Assembly (NCBI GenBank): GCA_031254735.1
Contig: JAIRTU010000290.1
Coordinates: 1 to 10,236, forward strand
Length of the DNA stretch: 10,236 nucleotides
Direction of reading: 5' to 3'
Source: Bacteroidales bacterium
Lineage (GTDB): Bacteria > Bacteroidota > Bacteroidia > Bacteroidales > WCHB1-69
The translations under genes and the position numbers were made by a program. Position 1 is the stretch's first letter; every line of letters begins with the position of its first letter. Shown here piece by piece: positions 1 to 6,600 of this stretch. The notes beneath the pieces were generated by a model. That model searched no databases. It saw only the letters and a program-made list of their open reading frames with translations, and had not been told where the DNA came from.

Positions 1-29
1 GGCAAACGTTTCTTTCGTGGTTGCTCGAT

Positions 30-290
30 TTATTTGTTCTGCTTTTTTTTATTATAATATGCCGATAGATATGAAAAATAGTCGTGGTTCATAACAACGG
101 ATATCCGCAATATTAAATCGGTGTTTAAATGCTTCTCTTTAAGTATTCCATATAAGCGACTCGGACTGTACCCAAGCTGGTCTGCGAGCCATTTTTTTGA
201 GCGTCCTTCCGACTTCATCCTGTCTGAAATTATCTCTCCAATAAAAAAACCATCGTTTTTATCCTCCAATATTTGCCTTCTTTCTTTCAT
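30..290 (-). CDS. Small helix-turn-helix (XRE-like) DNA-binding protein
   Basis: Encodes 86 residues. The central part (about 30-53: SKKWLADQLGYSPSRLYGIL) reads as a helix-turn-helix: WLADQLG as the first helix, YSPS as the turn and RLYGIL as the recognition helix. It is followed by LNTDLILRISVVMNHDYFSYLS, a pattern I know from small Bacteroidetes XRE-like proteins (typically LxTxLLLRIS..LNxxFF). The C-terminus is lysine-rich (YYNKKKQNK). There is no sensor domain, membrane segment or signal peptide, so it is probably a cytoplasmic DNA-binding protein with no obvious ligand site. The ATG at 290 is chosen because it gives the full N-terminal helix; no Shine-Dalgarno site is visible. It is transcribed away from the efflux operon, which starts 470 nt away. 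A role in controlling that operon is possible from position only; nothing in the sequence proves it. Confidence 0.75.
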   Translation of the reverse strand: MKERRQILEDKNDGFFIGEIISDRMKSEGRSKKWLADQLGYSPSRLYGILKEKHLNTDLILRISVVMNHDYFSYLSAYYNKKKQNK

Positions 291-409
291 TTTCTATGTG
301 TTACAGTTTGTTCTTACTATATAAATAACCTTTCCGAGAAAAGTTTTCAATTCTTAAAATAAAGATCATGCAATCGGTTTAAGAAAACACATCTCTCGCA
401 AAACAAATG

Positions 410-417
410 CAAAAGTA
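410..417 (-). promoter_or_regulatory. Candidate -7 box for the helix-turn-helix gene
   Basis: Read on the minus strand this is TACTTTTG, a full match to the Bacteroidetes -7 consensus TAnnTTTG. A clear TTTG -33 box is missing at the expected distance; only a TTTC-like stretch lies near 437-443. Transcription would start near 403 and leave a leader of about 110 nt. Only half of the promoter is supported. Confidence 0.35.
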
Positions 418-560
418 CTAATTTTTTTTATTGGAAAAAGAAATTGAATGTAATTTTTTTCGTATTATTATATCTATTTGATTTACATAATGTTAATATT
501 GTTTTAGACCTGTTTTTTTGAAAAAATACACGAAAATATGTAATAAAAAACGAGGGAAAT

Positions 561-593
561 AGATGAAAAAAACAAAATAAAACCTCTTCATCT
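561..593. repeat. 7-bp inverted repeat in the divergent spacer
   Basis: AGATGAA (561-567) and TTCATCT (587-593) are perfect inverted repeats separated by 19 nt. The CCTC just before the right arm could instead pair with GAGG at 553-556, giving an alternative fold. No T-run follows on the plus strand. It lies about 70 nt upstream of the promoter at 663-695, so it is not in that transcript's leader. Function unknown; chance is possible in such AT-rich DNA. Confidence 0.25.
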
Positions 594-623
594 GCAAAAC
601 TGTTTGAGCATAATCGGCATATT

Positions 624-637
624 ATTGTCCGAACAAT
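624..637. promoter_or_regulatory. Short palindrome upstream of the efflux promoter
   Basis: ATTGTCCGAACAAT has 5-bp perfect arms around a 4-bp centre; 6 of 7 symmetric pairs match. It ends 25 bp before the -33 box of the efflux operon promoter, a place where an activator or a distal repressor dimer could bind. It contains one of the few GC clusters in this spacer. I cannot name the regulator. Confidence 0.25.
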
Positions 638-662
638 CTTGCAAAAAAATATTTTTCTGTTT

Positions 663-695
663 TTTGGTTTTGTATAAAAATTTGTGTTATCTTTG
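663..695 (+). promoter_or_regulatory. Bacteroidetes-type promoter of the efflux operon
   Basis: TTTG (663-666) and TATCTTTG (688-695) match the Bacteroidetes -33 (TTTG) and -7 (TAnnTTTG) boxes, with a 21-nt spacer that fits the known 19-21 range. Transcription should begin around 700-703, giving a leader of about 57-60 nt before the ATG at 760. It is the strongest promoter match in the window and the natural driver for the whole operon up to 6537. Confidence 0.65.
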
Positions 696-699
696 CAGC

Positions 700-719
700 G
701 TGTTATACAATTAATACAC
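700..719. promoter_or_regulatory. Imperfect palindrome at the predicted transcription start (operator candidate)
   Basis: GTGTTATACAATTAATACAC has outer arms GTGT/ACAC and inner TA/TA pairs, with 6 of 10 symmetric positions matching. It begins 5 nt after the -7 box, so a bound protein would cover the start site and block transcription. GTGT...ACAC symmetry around an AT core resembles operators of GntR-family repressors, which often control ABC exporter operons, but no GntR gene lies in this window. Repressor identity is inference only. Confidence 0.35.
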
Positions 720-759
720 TAAGTCGTTTTAAAAAATATACGGAGTGCAAAACAATTTC

Positions 760-1419
760 ATGATAAAGTTACAGAAAGTACATAAAACCTACACGGGCGC
801 TTCTCCTTTGCATGTGTTAAAAGGAATAGATTTGACCATAGAGCAGGGCGAGATGATTTCCATTATGGGAGCGTCCGGTTCGGGGAAGTCTACGCTGCTG
901 AACATTATCGGCATCTTAGATTCGTACGACGAGGGCGAATATTATTTGAACAATATCTTGATAAAAAATCCCGCCGAAAGCGTGGCGGCAGGCTATCGCA
1001 ACAGCATGATTGGATTTGTTTTTCAGTCGTTTAATCTCATTTCTTACAAAACGGCATTAGAGAATGTGGCCTTGCCGCTGTATTATCAAAATATTTCCCG
1101 AAAAAAACGCAATCTCTTGGCTTTGGAATATTTAGACCGAATGGGATTGAAAGATTGGGCAAATTATTTTCCCAACCAAATGAGCGGCGGACAAAAACAG
1201 CGTGTCGCCATTGCAAGAGCCTTGATAACCAAACCCAAAGTAATTCTTGCCGACGAACCGACAGGTGCTTTGGACAGCAAAACATCGGTAGAGATGATCG
1301 ATCTGTTCAAAGATGTGAACAGAGAGGGCTTGACCGTTGTGATTGTTACCCACGAACAAATGGTTGCAGACGCCACACAACGCATTATACAAATCAGTGA
1401 CGGAATAATTGAACGGTAA
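760..1419 (+). CDS. ABC exporter ATP-binding protein, MacB/LolD type
   Basis: This 219-residue cytoplasmic ATPase would power the permeases encoded just downstream. All nucleotide-binding motifs are intact: Walker A GASGSGKS (37-44), Q-loop FQSFNL (Q89), signature MSGGQ (141-145), Walker B VILADE (161-166), D-loop GALD (169-172) and H-loop histidine (H198). The LADEPTGALDS sequence is characteristic of the MacB/LolD/FtsE group. I start at ATG 760 (MIKLQKVHKTY), the usual start for this family. An in-frame GTG at 745 would add MQNNF but leaves no room for a ribosome site, while GGAG at 742-745 lies 14 nt before ATG 760, further than ideal. The stop is 3 nt from the next gene, so translation is probably coupled. 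The substrate cannot be deduced; macrolide, peptide or lipoprotein-type cargo are all known in this group. Confidence 0.93.
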   Translation: MIKLQKVHKTYTGASPLHVLKGIDLTIEQGEMISIMGASGSGKSTLLNIIGILDSYDEGEYYLNNILIKNPAESVAAGYRNSMIGFVFQSFNLISYKTALENVALPLYYQNISRKKRNLLALEYLDRMGLKDWANYFPNQMSGGQKQRVAIARALITKPKVILADEPTGALDSKTSVEMIDLFKDVNREGLTVVIVTHEQMVADATQRIIQISDGIIER

Positions 1420-1422
1420 AAA

Positions 1423-2673
1423 ATGAAAATAGAAATCTTCAACGAAATATTTGAATCGCTGAAAAGGAACAAACTGCGTACCCTTTTAACAGGATTTTCC
1501 ATTGCTTGGGGAATTTTTATTTTGATGATTTTGCTCGCTTCCGGCAACGGATTGAAAAATGGAGTTATCTCCAATTTTGAGGGTTCTGCTGTCAATACGG
1601 TAACGTTGGAAGCCTATTATACTTCGTTGCCCTACGAAGGATATGCCTCCGGACGAAAAATCAGAATGGACAAAACTGACCTTGCTTTGTTGGAAAATGC
1701 TTTCAGCGAAACCGATAATGTTATGCCTGTTTATCAGTTGGGATACAAGGAATGTTACAATAAAAACAAAGAAATCTCCGGCGATCTGTTGGCGGTAATG
1801 CCTCGTTATTTTGCCGTTGAAAATATAAAAATGAAATACGGTCGTCCGCTCAACAACTTGGATATACAGCAAAAACGCAAAGTGATAGTGTTGGGAAACA
1901 ATTCGGCAAATTTGCTTTTCGGAAAAGAAGATGCGGTGGGCGAAACGCTTATCATTGATGATATTATGTATACGGTGGTGGGCGTTTGTTTCGATAAACA
2001 ACTCAGTTGGAGAGTGCCTTTTTATCTTCCTTTAACCACAGGATTGTCGGTGTATATTACAGACGACAGATTGCAGGAAATACAACTGACCACCAAAAAT
2101 CTGACCACCAAACAGGCAAACGAAGATTTTGACAATCGACTTCGTTTGCGTTTCAGTAAAAAATATCATTACGATTCCAAAGATTATACGGCTATTTTTA
2201 TTTCAAACAGGCTGTTGGATTATTTGCAAACGATGAGTGTTTTTTCTGCCTTGAATATGTTTTTATGGATAATAGGAATAGGAATATTGGTTTCGGGCAT
2301 TGTAGGCGTAAGCAATATTACGCTGATAACCGTAAAAGAACGAACCAAAGAATTTGGCATTCGTAAAGCTCTGGGTGCAAAACCCTCGTCGGTGATACGT
2401 CTTGTCATTGCCGAATCGCTTATTATTACCGGATTTTTTGGATACATCGGATTGCTGGCGGGCATGATAGTTACCGAAATTGTCAGCAAAACCATAGACT
2501 CAATGGACAGGACAGGAAGTATAGATATGGTTATTTTTCAAGATGCGACTATCGATTTCGGCATAGCGGCGTCGGCAACGGTGGTGATGATAATGGCAGG
2601 ATTGCTCGCGGGCTATTTCCCCGCACGAAAGGCGGTCGCCATAAAACCGATAGAAGCATTGCGATATGAATAA
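1423..2673 (+). CDS. MacB/FtsX-family ABC permease (first of a pair)
   Basis: This 416-residue inner membrane protein has the MacB layout. A cytoplasmic N-terminal stretch (EIFESLKRNKLRTLLTGFSI) leads into TM1 at about 22-41, followed by a large periplasmic domain (about 45-272). Then come TM2 (about 277-302), the cytoplasmic loop with the family signature KERTKEFGIRKALGAK (305-320), TM3 (about 332-352) and TM4 (about 379-399). The end, FPARKAVAIKPIEALRYE, is the standard FtsX-domain tail. Four TMs without a fused ATPase separates it from E. coli MacB, which carries its own nucleotide-binding domain. It is paralogous to the next gene, and the two probably form a heterodimer over the ATPase. 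The permease moves mechanical force to the periplasm rather than forming a classic channel; cargo unknown. ATG 1423 lies 3 nt after the ATPase stop. Confidence 0.92.
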   Translation: MKIEIFNEIFESLKRNKLRTLLTGFSIAWGIFILMILLASGNGLKNGVISNFEGSAVNTVTLEAYYTSLPYEGYASGRKIRMDKTDLALLENAFSETDNVMPVYQLGYKECYNKNKEISGDLLAVMPRYFAVENIKMKYGRPLNNLDIQQKRKVIVLGNNSANLLFGKEDAVGETLIIDDIMYTVVGVCFDKQLSWRVPFYLPLTTGLSVYITDDRLQEIQLTTKNLTTKQANEDFDNRLRLRFSKKYHYDSKDYTAIFISNRLLDYLQTMSVFSALNMFLWIIGIGILVSGIVGVSNITLITVKERTKEFGIRKALGAKPSSVIRLVIAESLIITGFFGYIGLLAGMIVTEIVSKTIDSMDRTGSIDMVIFQDATIDFGIAASATVVMIMAGLLAGYFPARKAVAIKPIEALRYE

Positions 2674-2692
2674 TGAATAAAGAACAACACCA

Positions 2693-3934
2693 ATGTTTGA
2701 TATAGACAAATACAAAGAAATATGGCAGACCATTTCCCGCAACAAACTGCGGAGTTTCCTCACCGGATTTGGCGTGGCGTTGGGGATATTGCTCTTTGTG
2801 GTTATTTATGGCGTAGGAAATGGATTGCAGACAGGATTTCGCGATACTTTTGGAGAGGTTGCCTTCAATTCGATATTTTTTATCCCTGTCCGTACCACTC
2901 AGGAATACAAAGGGTTCAACGCCGGCAGAACATGGACAATGGACAGTGATGATTTGACGTCGCTGAAAAACAATATTCCCGAAATAGAATACATCGCTAC
3001 CATGGTTTCTCAATGGAATACAACCATTTCCAACAAAGACAAATCGGGGACGTACTTTTCTAAGGGAGTGAATATCGATTATTCAAAAATAGATGTTATT
3101 CCTATTTTGCAGGGCAGAAATTTCAACCTGTTGGATATGCAGGAAAAACGAAAAGTATGTGTCATCGGGAAACGTGTTTATGAAGAACTGTTTGAAAAAG
3201 ACGAAGACCCTATTGGCAAACAGATTACGGCAAACGGCATTTATTACAATGTGATTGGCGTTGCCGACGCTACGGGAATAAACCTTTTCGGAGCTGTAAG
3301 CCAATCGATGTTTGTTCCGTTGACAACCATGCAACAAATAACAAACAGCGGAAAAAACATTGATATGATTACCTTCTCGGTCTATCCCAATGTCAATATC
3401 AAAGAGGTGGAAGCGAAGGCAAAAAATCTGTTGAGAAAAAAACACCAAATTTCTCCAACCGACGATGGTGCAATTTTAACGCTCTCGTTGGAAGAAATTT
3501 TTACCATGTACAACAATTTATTTATCGGAATAAAAATATTGGTTTGGATAGTGGGCATGGGTTCTCTTTTTGCCGGTGCTGTCGGGATAAGTAATATCAT
3601 GCTGGTATCTATTCGGGAACGAACCAAAGAAATCGGCATTCGCAGGGCGTTGGGGGCAAAAGCCAATGTTATTTTACGTCAGATAATAGGCGAAAGTCTG
3701 TTTTTGACCTTTTTGGCAGGATATATCGGGTTTTTTATCGGCATCGTAACATTGGGATTGATAGATAAAATTATGAGTATAACTGCCGAGAATATTGAGT
3801 TTAACATGCAACTGTCGTTTTCGACGGCGGTGTTGGCGCTTACGCTTTTGGTAATTGCAGGAATGGCGGCGGGGATTATCCCTGCACGATACGCATTGAA
3901 AATAAAAGCAATCGATGCGTTGAGAGATGAATAA
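2693..3934 (+). CDS. MacB/FtsX-family ABC permease (second of a pair)
   Basis: This 413-residue protein is a paralogue of the preceding permease with the same plan. The N-terminal EIWQTISRNKLRSFLTGFGV precedes TM1 (about 22-42). A periplasmic domain spans about 45-272 and TM2 about 278-304. The signature RERTKEIGIRRALGAK sits at 308-323, with TM3 at about 335-356 and TM4 at about 377-397, ending IPARYALKIKAIDALRDE. Membrane-proximal parts are clearly alike in the two permeases, while the periplasmic domains differ strongly; that fits two non-identical halves contacting the adaptor or cargo. The ATG at 2693 follows the previous stop by 19 nt. The gap to the adaptor gene is 64 nt of AT-rich DNA with no clear promoter or terminator, so the operon most likely continues. 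Confidence 0.92.
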   Translation: MFDIDKYKEIWQTISRNKLRSFLTGFGVALGILLFVVIYGVGNGLQTGFRDTFGEVAFNSIFFIPVRTTQEYKGFNAGRTWTMDSDDLTSLKNNIPEIEYIATMVSQWNTTISNKDKSGTYFSKGVNIDYSKIDVIPILQGRNFNLLDMQEKRKVCVIGKRVYEELFEKDEDPIGKQITANGIYYNVIGVADATGINLFGAVSQSMFVPLTTMQQITNSGKNIDMITFSVYPNVNIKEVEAKAKNLLRKKHQISPTDDGAILTLSLEEIFTMYNNLFIGIKILVWIVGMGSLFAGAVGISNIMLVSIRERTKEIGIRRALGAKANVILRQIIGESLFLTFLAGYIGFFIGIVTLGLIDKIMSITAENIEFNMQLSFSTAVLALTLLVIAGMAAGIIPARYALKIKAIDALRDE

Positions 3935-3998
3935 AAGATTATTTAAAATAAATGAAATAAAATTAAACAGATAATATCAACAATAAAATAATTGTGTG

Positions 3999-5117
3999 AT
4001 GAAAAAAATATTCAAAACAGTATTGTTTATCCTTATCGGGATTATCTTTATCGGGACGTTTGTGTTTTTGTGGAACAAATCCAGACCAAAAACAATAGCC
4101 TACGAGCAAACAGTTCCTCAATTGCGGACAATAGAAAAAAAGATCACCATTACAGGCAGCATGAGTCCGCGAAACGAAATATTGCTCAAACCGCAAATAT
4201 CGGGTATTATCACCGAGATTTTCAAAGAAGCCGGTCAGCAGGTAAAAGCCGGCGATGTTATTGCCAAAGTAAACGTGGTGCCGGACATTTCTCAATTGAG
4301 CAGTGCAGAATCGCGGCTGAACATGGCGGTTATTTCTTTGGAACAGATCAAAACCGATTTCGACAGAACGTCTCGACTGTATAAATCGGGGGTGGTATCT
4401 GCCGAAGAGTTTGAAAACATGCAGACTTCTTTCAAAAAAGCGGAAGAAGAGGTGAAGAATGCACAGGAAAGCCTCGACATTATCCGTTCGGGCATGTCGT
4501 CTTCTATGGCGCAATACAGCAATACGCAAATTCGTTCCACCGTAACGGGAATGATATTGGATATTCCTGTCAAGGTGGGCAATTCGGTAATTCAGGCAAA
4601 CAACTTCAACGACGGAACTACCATTGCCATTATCGCCGACATGAGCGATTTGATTTTTGCAGGAAAGATTGACGAAACCGAAATCGGAAAGGTGAAAGAA
4701 GGCAACGAGGTGAATATCATCATCGGGGCTATGCAGGAAGAAAAAATCGGGGCGGTGTTGGAATATATCTCACCGCGAGGCACGTTGTCCAACGGCGCTA
4801 CCACGTTCGACATAAAGGCGGCAGTCAGCAGCAAATCAGATGTGTTTATCCGTGCGGGATACAGTGCAAACGGCGAAATTACGGTAGAAAAGAAAGACAG
4901 CGTTTTGTCGATTCCCGAAAGCGTTTTGGAGTTTGAAGGCGATTCGGTGTATGTCTACGTGCTTAAACCCGGAAATGCTTCTTCCGACACATACGACAAA
5001 AAAGCGGTGAAAGTGGGTTTGTCGGACGGCATTTATATCGAAGTTTTGGAAGGAATTACGGCAGAAGACAAATTGCGAGGGAAAACAAAACCGCAAGAAG
5101 CCGACAAAAACAAATAA
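3999..5117 (+). CDS. Periplasmic adaptor (HlyD/MacA-type membrane fusion protein)
   Basis: This 372-residue protein would bridge the inner membrane permeases and the outer membrane channel. It has one N-terminal membrane anchor (about 5-25, KTVLFILIGIIFIGTFVFLW) with no lipobox. The first half of the biotinyl-lipoyl-like domain is at about 55-92 (LLKPQISGIITEIFKEAGQ, then VKAGDVIAKV). A helical hairpin likely to be coiled coil follows (about 98-170, rich in E, K, S and Q). The second lipoyl half is at about 178-200 (IRSTVTGMILDIPVKVGNSV), and beta-barrel and membrane-proximal domains run from about 205 to 360, including IPESVLEF. The tail is charged (KTKPQEADKNK). ATG 3999 is preferred; an in-frame GTG directly before it (3996) would add only one residue. 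The ATPase and two MacB-type permeases upstream place it in a MacAB-TolC-like exporter rather than an RND pump. Confidence 0.92.
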   Translation: MKKIFKTVLFILIGIIFIGTFVFLWNKSRPKTIAYEQTVPQLRTIEKKITITGSMSPRNEILLKPQISGIITEIFKEAGQQVKAGDVIAKVNVVPDISQLSSAESRLNMAVISLEQIKTDFDRTSRLYKSGVVSAEEFENMQTSFKKAEEEVKNAQESLDIIRSGMSSSMAQYSNTQIRSTVTGMILDIPVKVGNSVIQANNFNDGTTIAIIADMSDLIFAGKIDETEIGKVKEGNEVNIIIGAMQEEKIGAVLEYISPRGTLSNGATTFDIKAAVSSKSDVFIRAGYSANGEITVEKKDSVLSIPESVLEFEGDSVYVYVLKPGNASSDTYDKKAVKVGLSDGIYIEVLEGITAEDKLRGKTKPQEADKNK

Positions 5118-5131
5118 ACAAATGCGATAGC

Positions 5132-5178
5132 GACAGACGGCAACTTTTTTTCTGCAAAGTCTGTCCTTATTTTTTTTT
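5132..5178 (+). terminator. Intrinsic terminator-like hairpin between adaptor and channel genes
   Basis: GACAGAC (5132-5138) pairs perfectly with GTCTGTC (5159-5165), and GCA (5140-5142) can pair with TGC (5153-5155) inside the loop. A T-rich tract follows (5167-5178, TTATTTTTTTTT). That is the layout of a Rho-independent terminator, with a moderate 7-bp stem and a 20-nt loop. It starts 15 nt after the adaptor stop and ends 37 nt before the channel start. Since the channel gene belongs to the same system, partial termination or transcript-end stabilisation is more likely than full stop. Confidence 0.55.
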
Positions 5179-5214
5179 CAAAATAATTTTTAAACGATAA
5201 AAAAAACAGTATAG

Positions 5215-6537
5215 ATGAACTACAAAATTTTTGCACTTTTATTTTTCCTGTCGGTATCGTCTTTTTGTTTGTCGGCACAATCGCCGTGGACATTGGACAG
5301 CTGCATAGCGTTTGCGTTGGAAAACAATTTTACGGTCAAACAAAAGCTGTTGGAGATAGAACAGAACAAAATCAATCTCCATGCTTCCAAGATGAATATC
5401 TTCCCTGTTGTGAATGCTTCGGTTGGGCAGAATTTCGACTTTGGGCGGGCGGCGGGCGCCAATGCGGTAATCGAAAACAACTCGCAATCTACCACTTCGA
5501 TGGGGATAAACCTGAGCGTTCCGCTGTTTCAGGGCTTGCAAAATCACTATCAAACAGCATCTGACAAATTGACCCTGAAAGCCGCTTTGCTCGACCTTGA
5601 ACAAACACGCGAAAACATCGCATTGAATGTTACGGCTTATTTTCTGCAAGTATTATTGTATAAAGAAATCCACGAAATGGCACAGCAGCAGGTAGAGTTG
5701 TCGCAAATGCAGGTGTCGCGTGTGGAAGAATTGGTGAAAAACGGCAAAAGTTCCAACTCGGACTTGTTTGCGATGCAGGCAACGCTCGCCGCCGATGAGT
5801 TGAACAGGGTAGAAAGCGAGAATGCTTATCAATTGGCGAAGTTAGACCTTGCACTGCTGATGAACATACAGGATATTCACCGGTTCGACGTCGCGATGTC
5901 CGGCGAGCTGGATATGAATATTTTGCTGAATAAAGATTTTGATTTGCAGGCGATAACTTTGTATTCTGTCGAAAATCGCCCGGGCGTCAGGGCGGCGGCA
6001 ACTCGTTTGGAAAAAGGAGAAAAAGATATTAAGTTGATGCAATCGGGTTGGTATCCGCACATACAGCTGAATGCGAGTTACGGAACAGGTTATTATCATA
6101 TCTTTCAAAACAATTTGACAAATTTTCCTTTCAACACGCAGATGAAAAACAATTCTCGCGAGATGATTTCCCTTTCGGTGAACATTCCGCTTTTCGACCG
6201 ACTGTCCACGTTCAACAGCGTGAGGCGTACTCGTGTGAATGCACACCTGCAACAGCTGAATCTGGAAGAGAGCAAGCGTAATCTGGAAAAAGAAATTTAT
6301 CAGGCGTATGGCAATGCTCTTGCCGCGAAGAATAAATACGCGGCGGCAGAAAAATCGGCTGCCGCCGCCGAGTTGGCATTTCGCTACGAGACACTCAAAT
6401 ACGAAGAGGGAAAATCTACCTCCAACAGTTACAGCGAAGCCAAACTCAAACATCAAAGAGCCTTGTCGGAAGTAATTCAGGCAAAATACCGGTACGCCTT
6501 GCAAACACGTGTGTTGGAGTTCTACGGAAAACAGTAA
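5215..6537 (+). CDS. TolC-like outer membrane efflux channel protein
   Basis: This 440-residue outer membrane factor would give the exporter its exit duct. The N-terminus (MNYKIFALLFFLSVSSFCLSA) is a signal peptide, with likely cleavage after LSA before QSPW. The cysteine at 18 is not in a lipobox. Two homologous OEP repeats follow, about 24-215 and 245-437. Each has long amphipathic helices and a beta-hairpin contribution to the barrel: PVVNASVGQNF and INLSVPLFQG in the first, HIQLNASYGTGYY and ISLSVNIPLFDR in the second. Conserved family phrases include WTLDSCIAFALENN near the mature N-terminus and ENRPGVRAAATRLEKGEKDIKL between repeats. The length fits the family. It is the last gene of the operon, downstream of a terminator-like hairpin, and no consensus promoter is visible in the 97-nt gap. 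It ends 63 nt from the convergent mreB. Confidence 0.92.
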   Translation: MNYKIFALLFFLSVSSFCLSAQSPWTLDSCIAFALENNFTVKQKLLEIEQNKINLHASKMNIFPVVNASVGQNFDFGRAAGANAVIENNSQSTTSMGINLSVPLFQGLQNHYQTASDKLTLKAALLDLEQTRENIALNVTAYFLQVLLYKEIHEMAQQQVELSQMQVSRVEELVKNGKSSNSDLFAMQATLAADELNRVESENAYQLAKLDLALLMNIQDIHRFDVAMSGELDMNILLNKDFDLQAITLYSVENRPGVRAAATRLEKGEKDIKLMQSGWYPHIQLNASYGTGYYHIFQNNLTNFPFNTQMKNNSREMISLSVNIPLFDRLSTFNSVRRTRVNAHLQQLNLEESKRNLEKEIYQAYGNALAAKNKYAAAEKSAAAAELAFRYETLKYEEGKSTSNSYSEAKLKHQRALSEVIQAKYRYALQTRVLEFYGKQ

Positions 6538-6600
6538 CTGTTACCGGTTGAGCGGCAACGCATATTTAGCCAGTAATCACTATTCACGGTTTCCGTTTGT

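Larger units (their letters stand above)
291..759. other. Long AT-rich divergent intergenic region
   Basis: About 470 bp without a convincing gene, lying between the divergent helix-turn-helix gene and the efflux operon. It holds a minus-strand -7-like element (410-417), a 7-bp inverted repeat (561-567 with 587-593), a short palindrome (624-637), a good plus-strand promoter (663-695) and an imperfect palindrome at the predicted transcription start (700-719). The rest is runs of A and T with no coding signal, no tRNA and no riboswitch that I recognise. It is long for a simple divergent promoter region, so an unannotated small RNA or extra control sites cannot be excluded. Confidence 0.6.

Noticed and set aside
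745..759. GTG at 745 as the start of the ATPase gene
   Set aside because: It adds MQNNF to the usual MIKL start, sits on top of the only GGAG motif, and has no ribosome site of its own.
1037..1595. Several long minus-strand open frames opposite the ATPase and permease genes
   Set aside because: They are shadows of strongly conserved plus-strand genes, with cysteine-, histidine- or arginine-rich sequences of no recognisable family.
3980..3995. ACAAT...ATTGT inverted repeat just before the adaptor start
   Set aside because: Only 5-bp AT-rich arms, no promoter boxes beside it, and it lies in a 64-nt gap inside a co-directional operon. Likely chance.
5197..5217. Poly-A stretch before the channel ATG as a separate promoter
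   Set aside because: There is no TAnnTTTG or TTTG pair between 5118 and 5214. It is more likely an A-rich translation-initiation region.
6530..6544. Overlapping palindromes AACAGT-A-ACTGTT and GTAAC-T-GTTAC at the stop of the channel gene
   Set aside because: The centres are a single base, too tight for an RNA hairpin without losing pairs, and no T-run follows on either strand. Not a convincing terminator.
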